From assembly GCA_963663365.2 (NCBI GenBank), contig CAXXIH010000008.1:1550001-1614000 (forward strand): 64,000 nt of DNA, read 5' to 3'. Position numbers and translations under genes: made by a program. The stretch comes from G963663365 sp963663365 (GTDB lineage: Bacteria; Hinthialibacterota; Hinthialibacteria; Hinthialibacterales; G963663365). Numbering within the stretch: the first letter of the stretch is position 1; each line of letters begins with the position of its first letter. Shown one piece after another: positions 36,786 to 45,075 of the stretch. Below the pieces are notes generated by a model. The model was given only the letters and a program-made list of their open reading frames with translations. It made no database searches and was not told the DNA's origin.

Positions 36786-36880
36786 TCTCCGTGTCCTCCC
36801 ATACGTAGGATTGTTACCGAAGTCTTCTCTTTCACCATGAAAAAGAAACGACCTCGCTTTGCACCGATCGAAACTTCAAA

Positions 36881-37516
36881 TCAATTAAACTTCAAACCGC
36901 CCGGCCCACCCCGTAACAGGTCGCCGTAGCTCTTCAAACCATTGGACGGTTCATAAAGTACCGCCCGGCCGAAGTTGGCCCATGTAATTTGGTCCGGACC
37001 TTGAGATGCAAACAAATACGCCCCCCCCGAAGGCGCCTTCAGGTCACGTCCAAGTTCTTTGCCAATACGCACCAAATGTGGAACCAACCATGCATCCCAA
37101 TGCGGCTGATTTGGTTTGGCACACCAAAAATCGTATGTCCAATATGAATACCCTTTGCTCCGGTCCACCTCGGCGCCCGGTGGATCGCCGAACGGATCAA
37201 CAGGAATAGCCGAGACATAGGCAATTGGCGTGGTCATCGGAATCCAGCGCAATTCAATCGGCGATGCACCATAAGGATTGGTATCTGTCCATGGATACGC
37301 CTGATTATCCATTTGGTACATATCGATCGCCATCGCAAACGTTCGCATATCCGCGTATGCCTGAGAAACTTTGGCTCGAGTTTGGGCATTTAAGAAATTG
37401 GGGACGGCAATCGCTGCCAAAATTCCAATAATCGCTACAACAATCAGCAGTTCAATCAGCGTGAACGCTTGCAGAGTTTGATGCTGCGGTACGCTCCAGT
37501 TTTTAACTTCGCGCAT
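36881..37516 (-). CDS. Pseudopilin, 211 residues
   Basis: This is the third prepilin-like protein of the window. A leader of about 17 residues ends in Ala (QTLQAFTLIEL), so the residue before the cleavage site is Ala rather than the usual Gly, which could lower processing. The helix IVVAIIGILAAIAVPNFLNAQTRAK and the Tyr/Trp-rich C-terminus match the protein at 1789 closely. It sits 95 nt upstream of the LamG-like gene on the same strand. Confidence 0.85.
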   Translation of the reverse strand: MREVKNWSVPQHQTLQAFTLIELLIVVAIIGILAAIAVPNFLNAQTRAKVSQAYADMRTFAMAIDMYQMDNQAYPWTDTNPYGASPIELRWIPMTTPIAYVSAIPVDPFGDPPGAEVDRSKGYSYWTYDFWCAKPNQPHWDAWLVPHLVRIGKELGRDLKAPSGGAYLFASQGPDQITWANFGRAVLYEPSNGLKSYGDLLRGGPGGLKFN

Positions 37517-37774
37517 TATGTTTATTCCCCGGCCAACTTAATCCTCAAGCCCACTTCGCTTGGGGATCGTCTTCTCGCAAAAACCGCTCTCACAGCCGAC
37601 TTCTGCGGTTTTAACACTCACCCAATATGTATCTAACTGGCCACATGATAAGATATAGGAATAATACCAGTAAAGGACCGGATTTCATCATTTTTTAATT
37701 AATTGCGAAAAAAACAGAGCGCCTAATTCGAGTTGTTTTCGGACAGGAAAATGCAGTACGGGATATCGATTCGA

Positions 37775-39391
37775 TTATTGGGCCGTACAGTACAGGCCCG
37801 ATTGTTCGACACTATTCGGCAAGTATTTGGAGAAATCCCGGAGGTCGGCAATTAAAGACTCAAGTTTAGTAGGATCAATGGCATAGAAATGCACATCGGG
37901 CCGGTTGCAGACCCAATTCCCGCGTATCCGCCACACACCGGCTTCGATCCATTCTCCCGGCACCTCAAACCAGCTGGTGTAGATAACCGCAATGGATGCG
38001 CCATAGGACCGGGCCATTTGCGCCACATCCCAGGCATTATACTCCCCCTCCAACCGGTGCCGTGCCACTTCGGCCGTGGCCAAGCCACAAAGATCAAGAC
38101 ATCGAATATCGGTGTAGTAGTTGATTGCGCCGACGTCATTAAGCGCCACACACTCGCCCCGGTGGAACGTATTGATGAAACGGCCCATCTGAAATTGCTG
38201 GGAATAGATATTGTTCGTGGCACGAGGTACAAATGTAATCGCTTGAACCCGGTACGCGAACGAATAAAAAAACAATACGCCGATTACGCCGCATATTGCA
38301 TAACGCCGGATACGCCGCGATTCTTTTAGCCAATGAACGGCTGCACTTCCATACATGCTCCAGCCCATCCCACAAAGGAATATTCCCATGCAAACAAGAT
38401 AGGCTTCATAGCGATAAAATGAATTCCGCATAGCAAACTGCATATGCAAAATGGATATATTAATAAAAATAAAGGATGCCACGGCAACTCTGTTGTCCCA
38501 AAATCCTTTTATCCCTTTTTCTCGAGCAGCCTGATATAGTAAAAGGCAAGCCACGCAATACAAGAAGAAAATGTGCGGCCAGTTCGGTATCCAATGAAAA
38601 TCCAGAAGATATAGAACACGGCGCAGCACACTCTCGGATGTAACTTCGCCCTTAAGCAGAATTGATGGCGGAAAAAACGGCCATCCGTGGGCTTTGGCAA
38701 TCATTCCACCGATACAAAGCGGCCATAATCCCCCAAATATGGCTGTGGCCGCTTCCACAAAACGGCGTCGAGCCAAAAACATCACCGTTACTACAAAAAT
38801 AAGGAATACAGCTTCATACCGGACAAGAATGGCCAATGAGATCAAAAGAAACAATACAACAACATCAATACGGGAATACCGGTCTTTCGTAAGCATCCCC
38901 GAAACGCACCAGAACAACGCCACTGATACCAAAGCGTGCAACGTATGTTCGAGTCCGGTGAAAATCAAAGGCACAAGTGGCGTCAAAAGCAAAAGAAGAA
39001 TCTCAAGACAAAATACGGGTATAGGCTTAAGCCCGATTTTGGCCACAAACATCCAATGCACCAAAATTAAAAGCCCCGATGCGGCGGCCACATTCAGCGC
39101 CAAAGGAATCCAATCGTACACGCCAAATAACACATAACAAAACCAAAGCAATACGGGCCATATCAAAGAAGAACAAGCCCAGCTGAATCCGTACTGCGTG
39201 ACACCAAAGACGCCATGTTTGTATAGGTTTTTGGCCGAGGCCATGTGGATATAGGCATCGTCTAATGCATAAACCAAATGGCCGTCATTCCGGCGGCACG
39301 CCAAGAACAGACAAACTCCACAAGCAACGGTAAGAAAAAGAAGTGCAAAAAAGAGCGGCCAATAATCCCGCCAACGGTTAAATACAATCAT
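37775..39391 (-). CDS. Multi-pass membrane glycosyltransferase-like protein (GT-C type)
   Basis: The protein has about ten hydrophobic segments. The first outer loop carries the Asp pair in YALDDAYIHMASAKNL, as in GT-C enzymes that use polyprenyl-linked sugars (compare GT39/GT83). The C-terminal quarter is soluble (ALNDVGAINYYTDIRCLDLCGLATAEVARH). I start at the ATG at 39391, which leaves the first membrane helix complete; an ATG at 39436 is an alternative, and the longest frame would overlap ygfZ. No strong ribosome site was found for any choice. A role in moving sugars onto lipids or proteins is an inference from family shape only. Confidence 0.7.
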   Translation of the reverse strand: MIVFNRWRDYWPLFFALLFLTVACGVCLFLACRRNDGHLVYALDDAYIHMASAKNLYKHGVFGVTQYGFSWACSSLIWPVLLWFCYVLFGVYDWIPLALNVAAASGLLILVHWMFVAKIGLKPIPVFCLEILLLLLTPLVPLIFTGLEHTLHALVSVALFWCVSGMLTKDRYSRIDVVVLFLLISLAILVRYEAVFLIFVVTVMFLARRRFVEAATAIFGGLWPLCIGGMIAKAHGWPFFPPSILLKGEVTSESVLRRVLYLLDFHWIPNWPHIFFLYCVACLLLYQAAREKGIKGFWDNRVAVASFIFINISILHMQFAMRNSFYRYEAYLVCMGIFLCGMGWSMYGSAAVHWLKESRRIRRYAICGVIGVLFFYSFAYRVQAITFVPRATNNIYSQQFQMGRFINTFHRGECVALNDVGAINYYTDIRCLDLCGLATAEVARHRLEGEYNAWDVAQMARSYGASIAVIYTSWFEVPGEWIEAGVWRIRGNWVCNRPDVHFYAIDPTKLESLIADLRDFSKYLPNSVEQSGLYCTAQ

Positions 39392-39473
39392 CGGAAACGA
39401 TTTTGTAAAAAAACAAGTTAAGCATAGCAAAAACATTTCGCAATAAACACAGCCTATCGCTGTGCAATCATAT

Positions 39474-40544
39474 CTATACAAAAGGAGTCTCAACAACGTG
39501 AACGGGCATATCGCCACGCCCCGAACTGCAGAGCAATTCGCGGCCCGCATCGTTAAATCCGCGTTTCACCATAGCCAGTGCAATAGGATAGCCGAGTGAT
39601 GGCGAAAGCGTGCTACTGGTGACTTTGCCAACTCTTTTTCCGCCTTCGATCAAAGGATCGCCGGGCAAGGGTGGCAATTCGGCTTCGACTTTCAACCCCA
39701 CCAGTTTCTGAGCAACATTGTCTCCATGCGCATGAAGCCGTGCGATCACTTCTTGCCCCAGGTAGCATCCTTTGGTGTAGGAAATCGCATCAAAGACACC
39801 CGCTTCGATGGGGATGTTTTGTCCGGTCAAATCTTTCCCGGTGCGCGGTATGCCTGCTTCGATGCGCAGAATCTCGGCAGCTTCCGTTCCGGCCGCAGTC
39901 ACACCGTCCACATTCAGCAAATTCCGCCAAGCCTCGCCGGAATTTTCAACGTGTACGAGCAACCCATACCCCCCTGCCCCGGTACAATCGATGCAAAAAA
40001 CGATAAACGGTATCCCACCGGCTTCGAGTTCGAAACAAGCCCGGTTATCAGCATCCGGAATTTCATCCGCAAAAAATGTTTTTAATGCAGCAGGCGCATT
40101 TGGCCCCTGAAGCAGAAGCAACGCCCATTCGGCGGTTGCATCGCAAATTTGTACATCCTCCATAATCAAATAGCGATCCAAAATCGCCACGACTTTTTCT
40201 GTCAGATCGATGGGGATGTCGAGCAGAAGCTTATCTCCGGAACGCAGTACGCGCAGATCGGCTTGGACTTTGCCTTTGGCATCCAGGATATAAGTCCAAC
40301 ACCACATCCCCGGTTGCATCTGTTTAATGTTGTTTGTTGTCAGGTTATTGAGGAATTCGATACGGTCTTCGCCTTCCAATAAAACCGTTCCGCGTGATGA
40401 TGCATCGAAAAGCCCGGCAGTGTGCCGCACCGAGCGAACCTCATCACCGACATTGGTAAAAGCAACCGCTTGTTCCCAACCATCAACTTCAGCGGTGCGG
40501 GCTCCCATTTTTTTTTGTATTTCTAGAAGTGGACTTTTCGGCAT
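39474..40544 (-). CDS. ygfZ: Folate-binding protein YgfZ / GcvT-like
   Basis: The 356-residue protein has the GcvT fold with the YgfZ signature KGCYLGQEVIARLHA, whose Cys is needed for activity in known YgfZ. The N-terminal blocks LFDASSRGTVLLEGEDRIEFLNNLTTN and DAKGKVQADLRVL are the usual folate-barrel motifs. YgfZ proteins use tetrahydrofolate to help maintain Fe-S enzymes. It is followed after 16 nt by the 40561 gene upstream on the same strand, so the pair is likely co-transcribed. Confidence 0.9.
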   Translation of the reverse strand: MPKSPLLEIQKKMGARTAEVDGWEQAVAFTNVGDEVRSVRHTAGLFDASSRGTVLLEGEDRIEFLNNLTTNNIKQMQPGMWCWTYILDAKGKVQADLRVLRSGDKLLLDIPIDLTEKVVAILDRYLIMEDVQICDATAEWALLLLQGPNAPAALKTFFADEIPDADNRACFELEAGGIPFIVFCIDCTGAGGYGLLVHVENSGEAWRNLLNVDGVTAAGTEAAEILRIEAGIPRTGKDLTGQNIPIEAGVFDAISYTKGCYLGQEVIARLHAHGDNVAQKLVGLKVEAELPPLPGDPLIEGGKRVGKVTSSTLSPSLGYPIALAMVKRGFNDAGRELLCSSGRGDMPVHVVETPFV

Positions 40545-40560
40545 TGATTACTCTTTTCGA

Positions 40561-41265
40561 TTACCATGTCACTTGGCCACGCAGATAGACCACTTTTTGT
40601 GCATTCGGTTTGGGCCGTGAAAACACACCATAAAGATAACCGTCCTCAATCATGTGCGCATAACCGTAAATACCGCCGATGCCGTCCAGAAAACCATCGC
40701 ACCAATGCGCCAGACAATCCGTCATCTCTTTGGCTTTGGCTCCGGCTTCTTCCCATGCCGCTCGATGCAAAGACAGATCATGCCGCCAGAGGATATGGTC
40801 ATCGTCGAATTCCGCCATTAACGACTGCCCATCACCGGGAAAACCGTCATAGCAATAATTGATAAATGTCTCAAAAGCCGCGCGTGCAGTAATCGGAGGC
40901 TGTTCCATCTCCATATGGGCCAGATTAGCCAAGTAGCGGCCGTGTTCGCAAATGCTTTTGCGGATGACATCGCGTGCCGCTTCATCCCATTCCGCAAGCA
41001 CAACAGCCACAACGCCGGCCTCGTGCCGCTCGGCATCGTCAAACTGCTCGGCCAAGAACTCATCGGGATCAATTCCATCGGTGAGTTCTTCCAACGGCGT
41101 CTCCGGTAGTCCATCGACATATTCGCCGTAACTTCGTCCGGTCAACTGCTCCAGATGACCGCCAAAGGATTCGTAAAGATCCCGGAAGAGTGAGCGTTCA
41201 CGTTCACGGATCAACCAGAGCTTACGATAAAGCCAAAAATGTTCGGGGCGTAAATCAGCAACCAT
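40561..41265 (-). CDS. Acidic soluble protein of unknown function upstream of ygfZ
   Basis: I recognise no family. The 234-residue protein is acidic and predicted to be mostly helical, with no membrane or signal segment. Runs rich in Glu and Asp occur in the first half (YVDGLPETPLEELTDGIDPD), and several Trp and His residues in the second (AHWCDGFLDGIGGIYGYAH). It is read toward ygfZ with a 16-nt gap, so it is most likely in the same transcript. Function is unknown. Confidence 0.65.
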   Translation of the reverse strand: MVADLRPEHFWLYRKLWLIRERERSLFRDLYESFGGHLEQLTGRSYGEYVDGLPETPLEELTDGIDPDEFLAEQFDDAERHEAGVVAVVLAEWDEAARDVIRKSICEHGRYLANLAHMEMEQPPITARAAFETFINYCYDGFPGDGQSLMAEFDDDHILWRHDLSLHRAAWEEAGAKAKEMTDCLAHWCDGFLDGIGGIYGYAHMIEDGYLYGVFSRPKPNAQKVVYLRGQVTW

Positions 41266-41521
41266 AATGGGAAAGAGTAAGCACGCTTGCAGGGATGTGA
41301 AAGCGATCCCTAAGCAGTGCGGTCACGTAAATATCTCATTACATTCTTAGCGAACACAAAACATTGAGTATTGTATCAGTAGAAGTGTAGGCACTTTTTT
41401 GAAGTGTATCTCAACATACTCATATTATTACAGATGAGTCCAAATCCAACCAGGGACTGAAATGCAAATTCTCTGAACATAACACTATAAACCATGGTGA
41501 GAAGGAGTATGTTAGATGTGA

Positions 41522-41740
41522 TGTACACATAAACACGACTGGGGATTTTTCTCTCGGTTGAAACGTGGGATCACTGGGAGCATTCACTATGCATCCCCGG
41601 AGCACTTACGTCGGTACTACGGCGAGTTCGATTTCAGATATAATAATCGCAAGGCTATCGATGGCGCGAGAAGACAACTTGCCATTAATGGGCTTGAAGG
41701 AAAGCGGCTAATGTACCGCCACTCAAAAGAAAAAAGATAA
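41522..41740 (+). mobile_element. IS1595-family (ISXO2-like) transposase, C-terminal remnant
   Basis: Reading from 41522, 72 codons end at the TAA at 41738-41740. They contain LKRGITGSIHYASPEHLRRY, the Asn/Arg-rich EFDFRYNNR, and GLEGKRLMYR, the conserved end of IS1595-type DDE transposases. The frame is closed by TGA just upstream and the catalytic N-terminal two thirds are missing, so it is a dead fragment. Its stop codon overlaps the start codon of the next gene by one base (TAATG). Confidence 0.8.
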
Positions 41741-42525
41741 TGGCCTCCAAACCTATAACCATAACTCTTACTGGAGATGTTACGCTCGCAGATTATGTAG
41801 ACGTAATGTCTAAACTATCCAATTTGCTAAATGCTTTGAATGATGAAGTGTGTCCAAAACACAGCGTGGAATGGCAAATTAGTGACCTTGAAGCTGGGAG
41901 TGCGCGAAGTTCTGTGGTTTGTCCATCTGAATTAGAAGAAGATATACGGGTTGCTAATAGTATAGTCAGTCGTTATGACGATATTGGCAAAGATGCTCGC
42001 AGGGGTGATCTGTCTAGTTATAGCCGTGGGGTTCAAGATGCCGTTCATGCAATTACCAACAAGATTAACGGCAAGGTAAAATCCGTGATATTTCAAACGG
42101 AAGACAATGAATGGCCGATTCACAAAAATTACATAAATATTACCGGCAATGAGTTGAGTTGCCTTGAAAAGGTGGAGTTTCTTGAGAGTTTTGGTGCAAT
42201 CAAGGGGCGTATTGAGAGTATTTCTAAGCATAAGCGTCATAGTTTCCGCGTGTACGATCTTGATAATAAAAATGGCGTAACTTGCTATTTAGACCCTGAT
42301 TTCGAAGAAAAAATGCGTGATGTTTGGGGCAAAATAGCCTTCGTGGAAGGAATTATTAGAAGAGATCCTATAACTGGTGATCCAACGTCGGTTCGGCAGG
42401 TAAAAAATATCACGGTCATTAATGAAGGAACGCCTGGAGGATGGCGAAAAGCTATGGGATGCGATCCTGACTATACTGGTGGGGTGCCTTCCGAAGATGC
42501 TATTCGTAAGCTAAGGGATGGTTAA
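41740..42525 (+). CDS. Possible antitoxin partner of the PIN protein, unknown family
   Basis: I recognise no named domain. The 261-residue soluble protein begins MASKPITITLTGDVTLADYV, has a first domain with an EWQISDLEAGSARSSV strand segment, and a second half of short strands (GAIKGRIESISKHKRHSFRVYDL, DPDFEEKMRDVWGKIAFVEG). Its start overlaps the stop of the IS1595 remnant, and its end overlaps the PIN gene by 8 nt, so both overlaps would couple translation. Composition is AT-rich like other accessory genes here. An upstream partner overlapping a PIN toxin gene is the classical antitoxin position, but 261 residues is long for an antitoxin. Confidence 0.6.
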   Translation: MASKPITITLTGDVTLADYVDVMSKLSNLLNALNDEVCPKHSVEWQISDLEAGSARSSVVCPSELEEDIRVANSIVSRYDDIGKDARRGDLSSYSRGVQDAVHAITNKINGKVKSVIFQTEDNEWPIHKNYINITGNELSCLEKVEFLESFGAIKGRIESISKHKRHSFRVYDLDNKNGVTCYLDPDFEEKMRDVWGKIAFVEGIIRRDPITGDPTSVRQVKNITVINEGTPGGWRKAMGCDPDYTGGVPSEDAIRKLRDG

Positions 42526-43048
42526 AAGCAGCAAAATACCAATTTATTATTGGGACGCTTGTGTTTTTCTCGCTGGAATAACTGGAGAGGCTGGGCGTCA
42601 ACCAATAGTAGAATCAATTCTAGAAAAGTGTGAAGACGGCTCGGTTTTGATACACACTTCTGTTTTAAGCATAACTGAGGTTTCATTTTCCAAAGTTGAG
42701 AAAAATAATAAGAAATTAGATGAGGATATTGAGAGTGCAATCGAAGAATTGTGGGCTCCATCTTCAAAAATAAGGATTGCAGATTTTAATGAAGTTGTTG
42801 CAATTAGAGCCAAAGATATTATTAGGCGGGCTATTTCAAGGGGATGGAGCATAAAGCCAGCTGATGCAATTCATTTAGCAACAGCAATGGGCATAGGTGT
42901 AGATGAATTTCATACTCATGATAAGCCAATAATTAATAAGAATAAAAAAGAACTACAGGAATATCTCGGTTTCTCTATAACTGAACCACATAAAGAACCA
43001 AGTTTGTTTGATGAACTAAATGAAGATCAAGAGCATGAACACGAATAA
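42518..43048 (+). CDS. PIN-domain protein, likely toxin ribonuclease
   Basis: The 176-residue protein carries the four acidic residues of a PIN nuclease: Asp13 (YYWDACVF), Glu54 (LSITEVSF), Asp116 (KPADAIHLATA) and Asp135 (FHTHDKPI). These bind Mg2+ or Mn2+ and cut RNA in VapC-type toxins. It is longer than VapC (about 130 residues) by an acidic tail (LFDELNEDQEHEHE). It overlaps the upstream gene, forming a two-gene unit. A tract of nine G follows 6 nt after its stop, and the same frame then stays open for 30 codons. Confidence 0.8.
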   Translation: MVKSSKIPIYYWDACVFLAGITGEAGRQPIVESILEKCEDGSVLIHTSVLSITEVSFSKVEKNNKKLDEDIESAIEELWAPSSKIRIADFNEVVAIRAKDIIRRAISRGWSIKPADAIHLATAMGIGVDEFHTHDKPIINKNKKELQEYLGFSITEPHKEPSLFDELNEDQEHEHE

Positions 43049-43141
43049 AATGATGGGGGGGGGAAATACAATATTCGTGGCAATTTGAGAGGTGGACGAG
43101 TCGTTGAAGTAGGCGAAACCGAAGATAAGCCACAAGAGTAA
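43049..43141 (+). other. G9 tract and in-frame 30-codon extension after the PIN gene
   Basis: Directly after the PIN stop codon the frame continues for 30 codons, starting with a run of nine G (43055-43063), to a TAA at 43139-43141. It reads Gly-Gly-Gly, then KYNIRGNLRGGRVVEVGETE, which looks like real protein sequence. A tract one base longer, or two shorter, would put it behind the ATGATG at 43050 as a small separate gene. It may be a truncated remnant or a slippage site. Confidence 0.35.
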
Positions 43142-43203
43142 ATAGGCCGTGAAGAATTTTCCCGCTATCCACCTATTCCTTCAAACACCAACACTTCAAA
43201 TTC

Positions 43204-45075
43204 TTATATTCTAAATTCATCCAAGATACGCTCGGTACGGTGCAGCGGAAGGTGAGCCGTCAAAACTTTCTCGCGCCCCGCCCGGGAAAGCGCCTCCCTG
43301 CGCCCCGGATCGGCCAACAAAGCCCCGGCTTTTTCGGTAAATTCCTCCGGCGTGGCGGCGGCTTCATAATCGTTCCCGGGCTCCAGATCCACATTGTCCG
43401 GCCCAGCAACCGGATCGGCAAGAAGACACCCCCCCGCCATGAGCACATCATAATCCCGAATATTGAGGGCCGTGGGTAGCTGAAGGCTATGCAGATTGAG
43501 ACTGATATCCGCCGAATGGTAGATATCGGCCAGATGATCATACGGAACAAAACCATGACAACGGTCCGCAAAATCCGCTCCAAGCAACTCAGCCCATTCA
43601 GGCCCGCCATAAACATGCAATCCCAATGGCAGGAGTGCGCGGATAAAAGCCAGACGCCATAAAAAAGTATCCAGCACATAGGCGGCATAAGTCAAACGCA
43701 AATGTTCATCGCCAAAACTGCGTCCGGCTGCAAGACAAATCCGCTCCGCCGACGCTGGTAATGAGGAGGGATAATTTGAATCGGACCAATACCGCGCCAA
43801 CCCGGGTGTCCCCGTGCCCGCTTGATGAACACGTAATGCGGCGCCTTCGAATGCCTCCCGGTCATCGCTGCTGATCTCATCTAAGACAGGATTCAGGTTG
43901 TTGATCTTACCCACATAGACCAAGGGATGATGATATTCATCATGAAACTCGCCTTCTCTTTCTAAAAGAGCGAAGGCGGGAAGATACACCCTGCGCTCCG
44001 CTCCCTGTGCGGCAAGTTCCGCCTCATAAGTAGGATCGGCATACAGCACCAACTCTTGGGAATCGAATCGAGGCGCTTGAGTCCGAAAAGAACGAAATGC
44101 GGGATCATCGGTAATCCACACAATCCGGTGAAACTCACCTTCGGGAACATGCAAACGGGTTGGATTGTTGAGAAACAAAATCGTATCGGGATTGGCTCGC
44201 ACCAAACCCGTGCTCTCGATATAAGGATTGCTCTGTAGTCCCGGCAACTCGGTAAAGGTTTGCCGTAATCCCCGAAATTGAAAACCCCGATGCAAAGCCT
44301 TAAGGATCGGTGTCGATGTATATTGGCCCGGTGAGCCGGAAGACCACACATGCCCGGGTATTTCACTGCGATTTGGCAGATATTCTAAAAATCTCTGCTG
44401 CGCCGCATGCGAATCCGCCCGCCATGTCTGCATTTTTATAGCGACAGTTCGGATAGCATCAAAATAGGATTCTTGTATTTGAGGTTCCTGCGCAGTTGAA
44501 CCGAAAAAGACACGAATATCACCATCGCCAATTAAATAGAGACAGTGCCGGTGTATGACCTCCGCCAACGATTCATCCAACGGCCCGCCGCAACTCCAAA
44601 CCACCGTGCCGCTCGCCAACAAATCCGAAATATCGTTTAAAGCAAGCGCCGCTGGTATAGGCAGTTCATCCTTATCGAGACACAACACAACTGTCTTGCG
44701 ATGCCGGACTCGTAATTGGTCGACAGCCCTTAATTCAGTTCCATAACCGATACCGGCCACTATCAGCAATCCCGGCTCATCGGCAAAAACAGAAGCAAGC
44801 CCGGCAAGCAGTTCTTGTCCTTTACGTTCAAATGATACTAGGTCAATAACCTCACCGTCAGATACCCGCAATTCGACGGGGACTCCTGCTTCATACCGTA
44901 CAGAAATGTCTTGCAGGATATCTTTCTGCGATACCAGAAATTTATAAAAAACTTGGTCCTGAAGTTTTAGGAGATCAAGATGACGATTCCAATTTTCCGG
45001 TGAAAGCGGCTTCCAACCGGAGAGGTTATGACCGGGCGGCAAAGCGCCGCTATCCATGTGATTTGAATCAGCCAT
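43204..45075 (-). CDS. CgeB-like glycosyltransferase with N-terminal DUF115-like region
   Basis: I start at the ATG at 45075, which overlaps the ligase stop by 8 nt (ATGGCTGA) and gives 623 residues; the longest frame extends far into the ligase gene and is unlikely. The first 250 residues contain GLLIVAGIGYGTELRAVDQL and IYLIGDGDIRVFF-like segments similar to DUF115/Maf-type proteins. The C-terminal 230 residues have the CgeB-type glycosyltransferase ending: LHVYGGPEWAELL, YHSADISLNLHSLQLPTALNIRDYDVLMAGGCLLADPV and ALSRAGREKVLTAH. A role in sugar modification of flagellin or surface structures is plausible. It is co-transcribed with the ligase. Confidence 0.75.
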   Translation of the reverse strand: MADSNHMDSGALPPGHNLSGWKPLSPENWNRHLDLLKLQDQVFYKFLVSQKDILQDISVRYEAGVPVELRVSDGEVIDLVSFERKGQELLAGLASVFADEPGLLIVAGIGYGTELRAVDQLRVRHRKTVVLCLDKDELPIPAALALNDISDLLASGTVVWSCGGPLDESLAEVIHRHCLYLIGDGDIRVFFGSTAQEPQIQESYFDAIRTVAIKMQTWRADSHAAQQRFLEYLPNRSEIPGHVWSSGSPGQYTSTPILKALHRGFQFRGLRQTFTELPGLQSNPYIESTGLVRANPDTILFLNNPTRLHVPEGEFHRIVWITDDPAFRSFRTQAPRFDSQELVLYADPTYEAELAAQGAERRVYLPAFALLEREGEFHDEYHHPLVYVGKINNLNPVLDEISSDDREAFEGAALRVHQAGTGTPGLARYWSDSNYPSSLPASAERICLAAGRSFGDEHLRLTYAAYVLDTFLWRLAFIRALLPLGLHVYGGPEWAELLGADFADRCHGFVPYDHLADIYHSADISLNLHSLQLPTALNIRDYDVLMAGGCLLADPVAGPDNVDLEPGNDYEAAATPEEFTEKAGALLADPGRREALSRAGREKVLTAHLPLHRTERILDEFRI

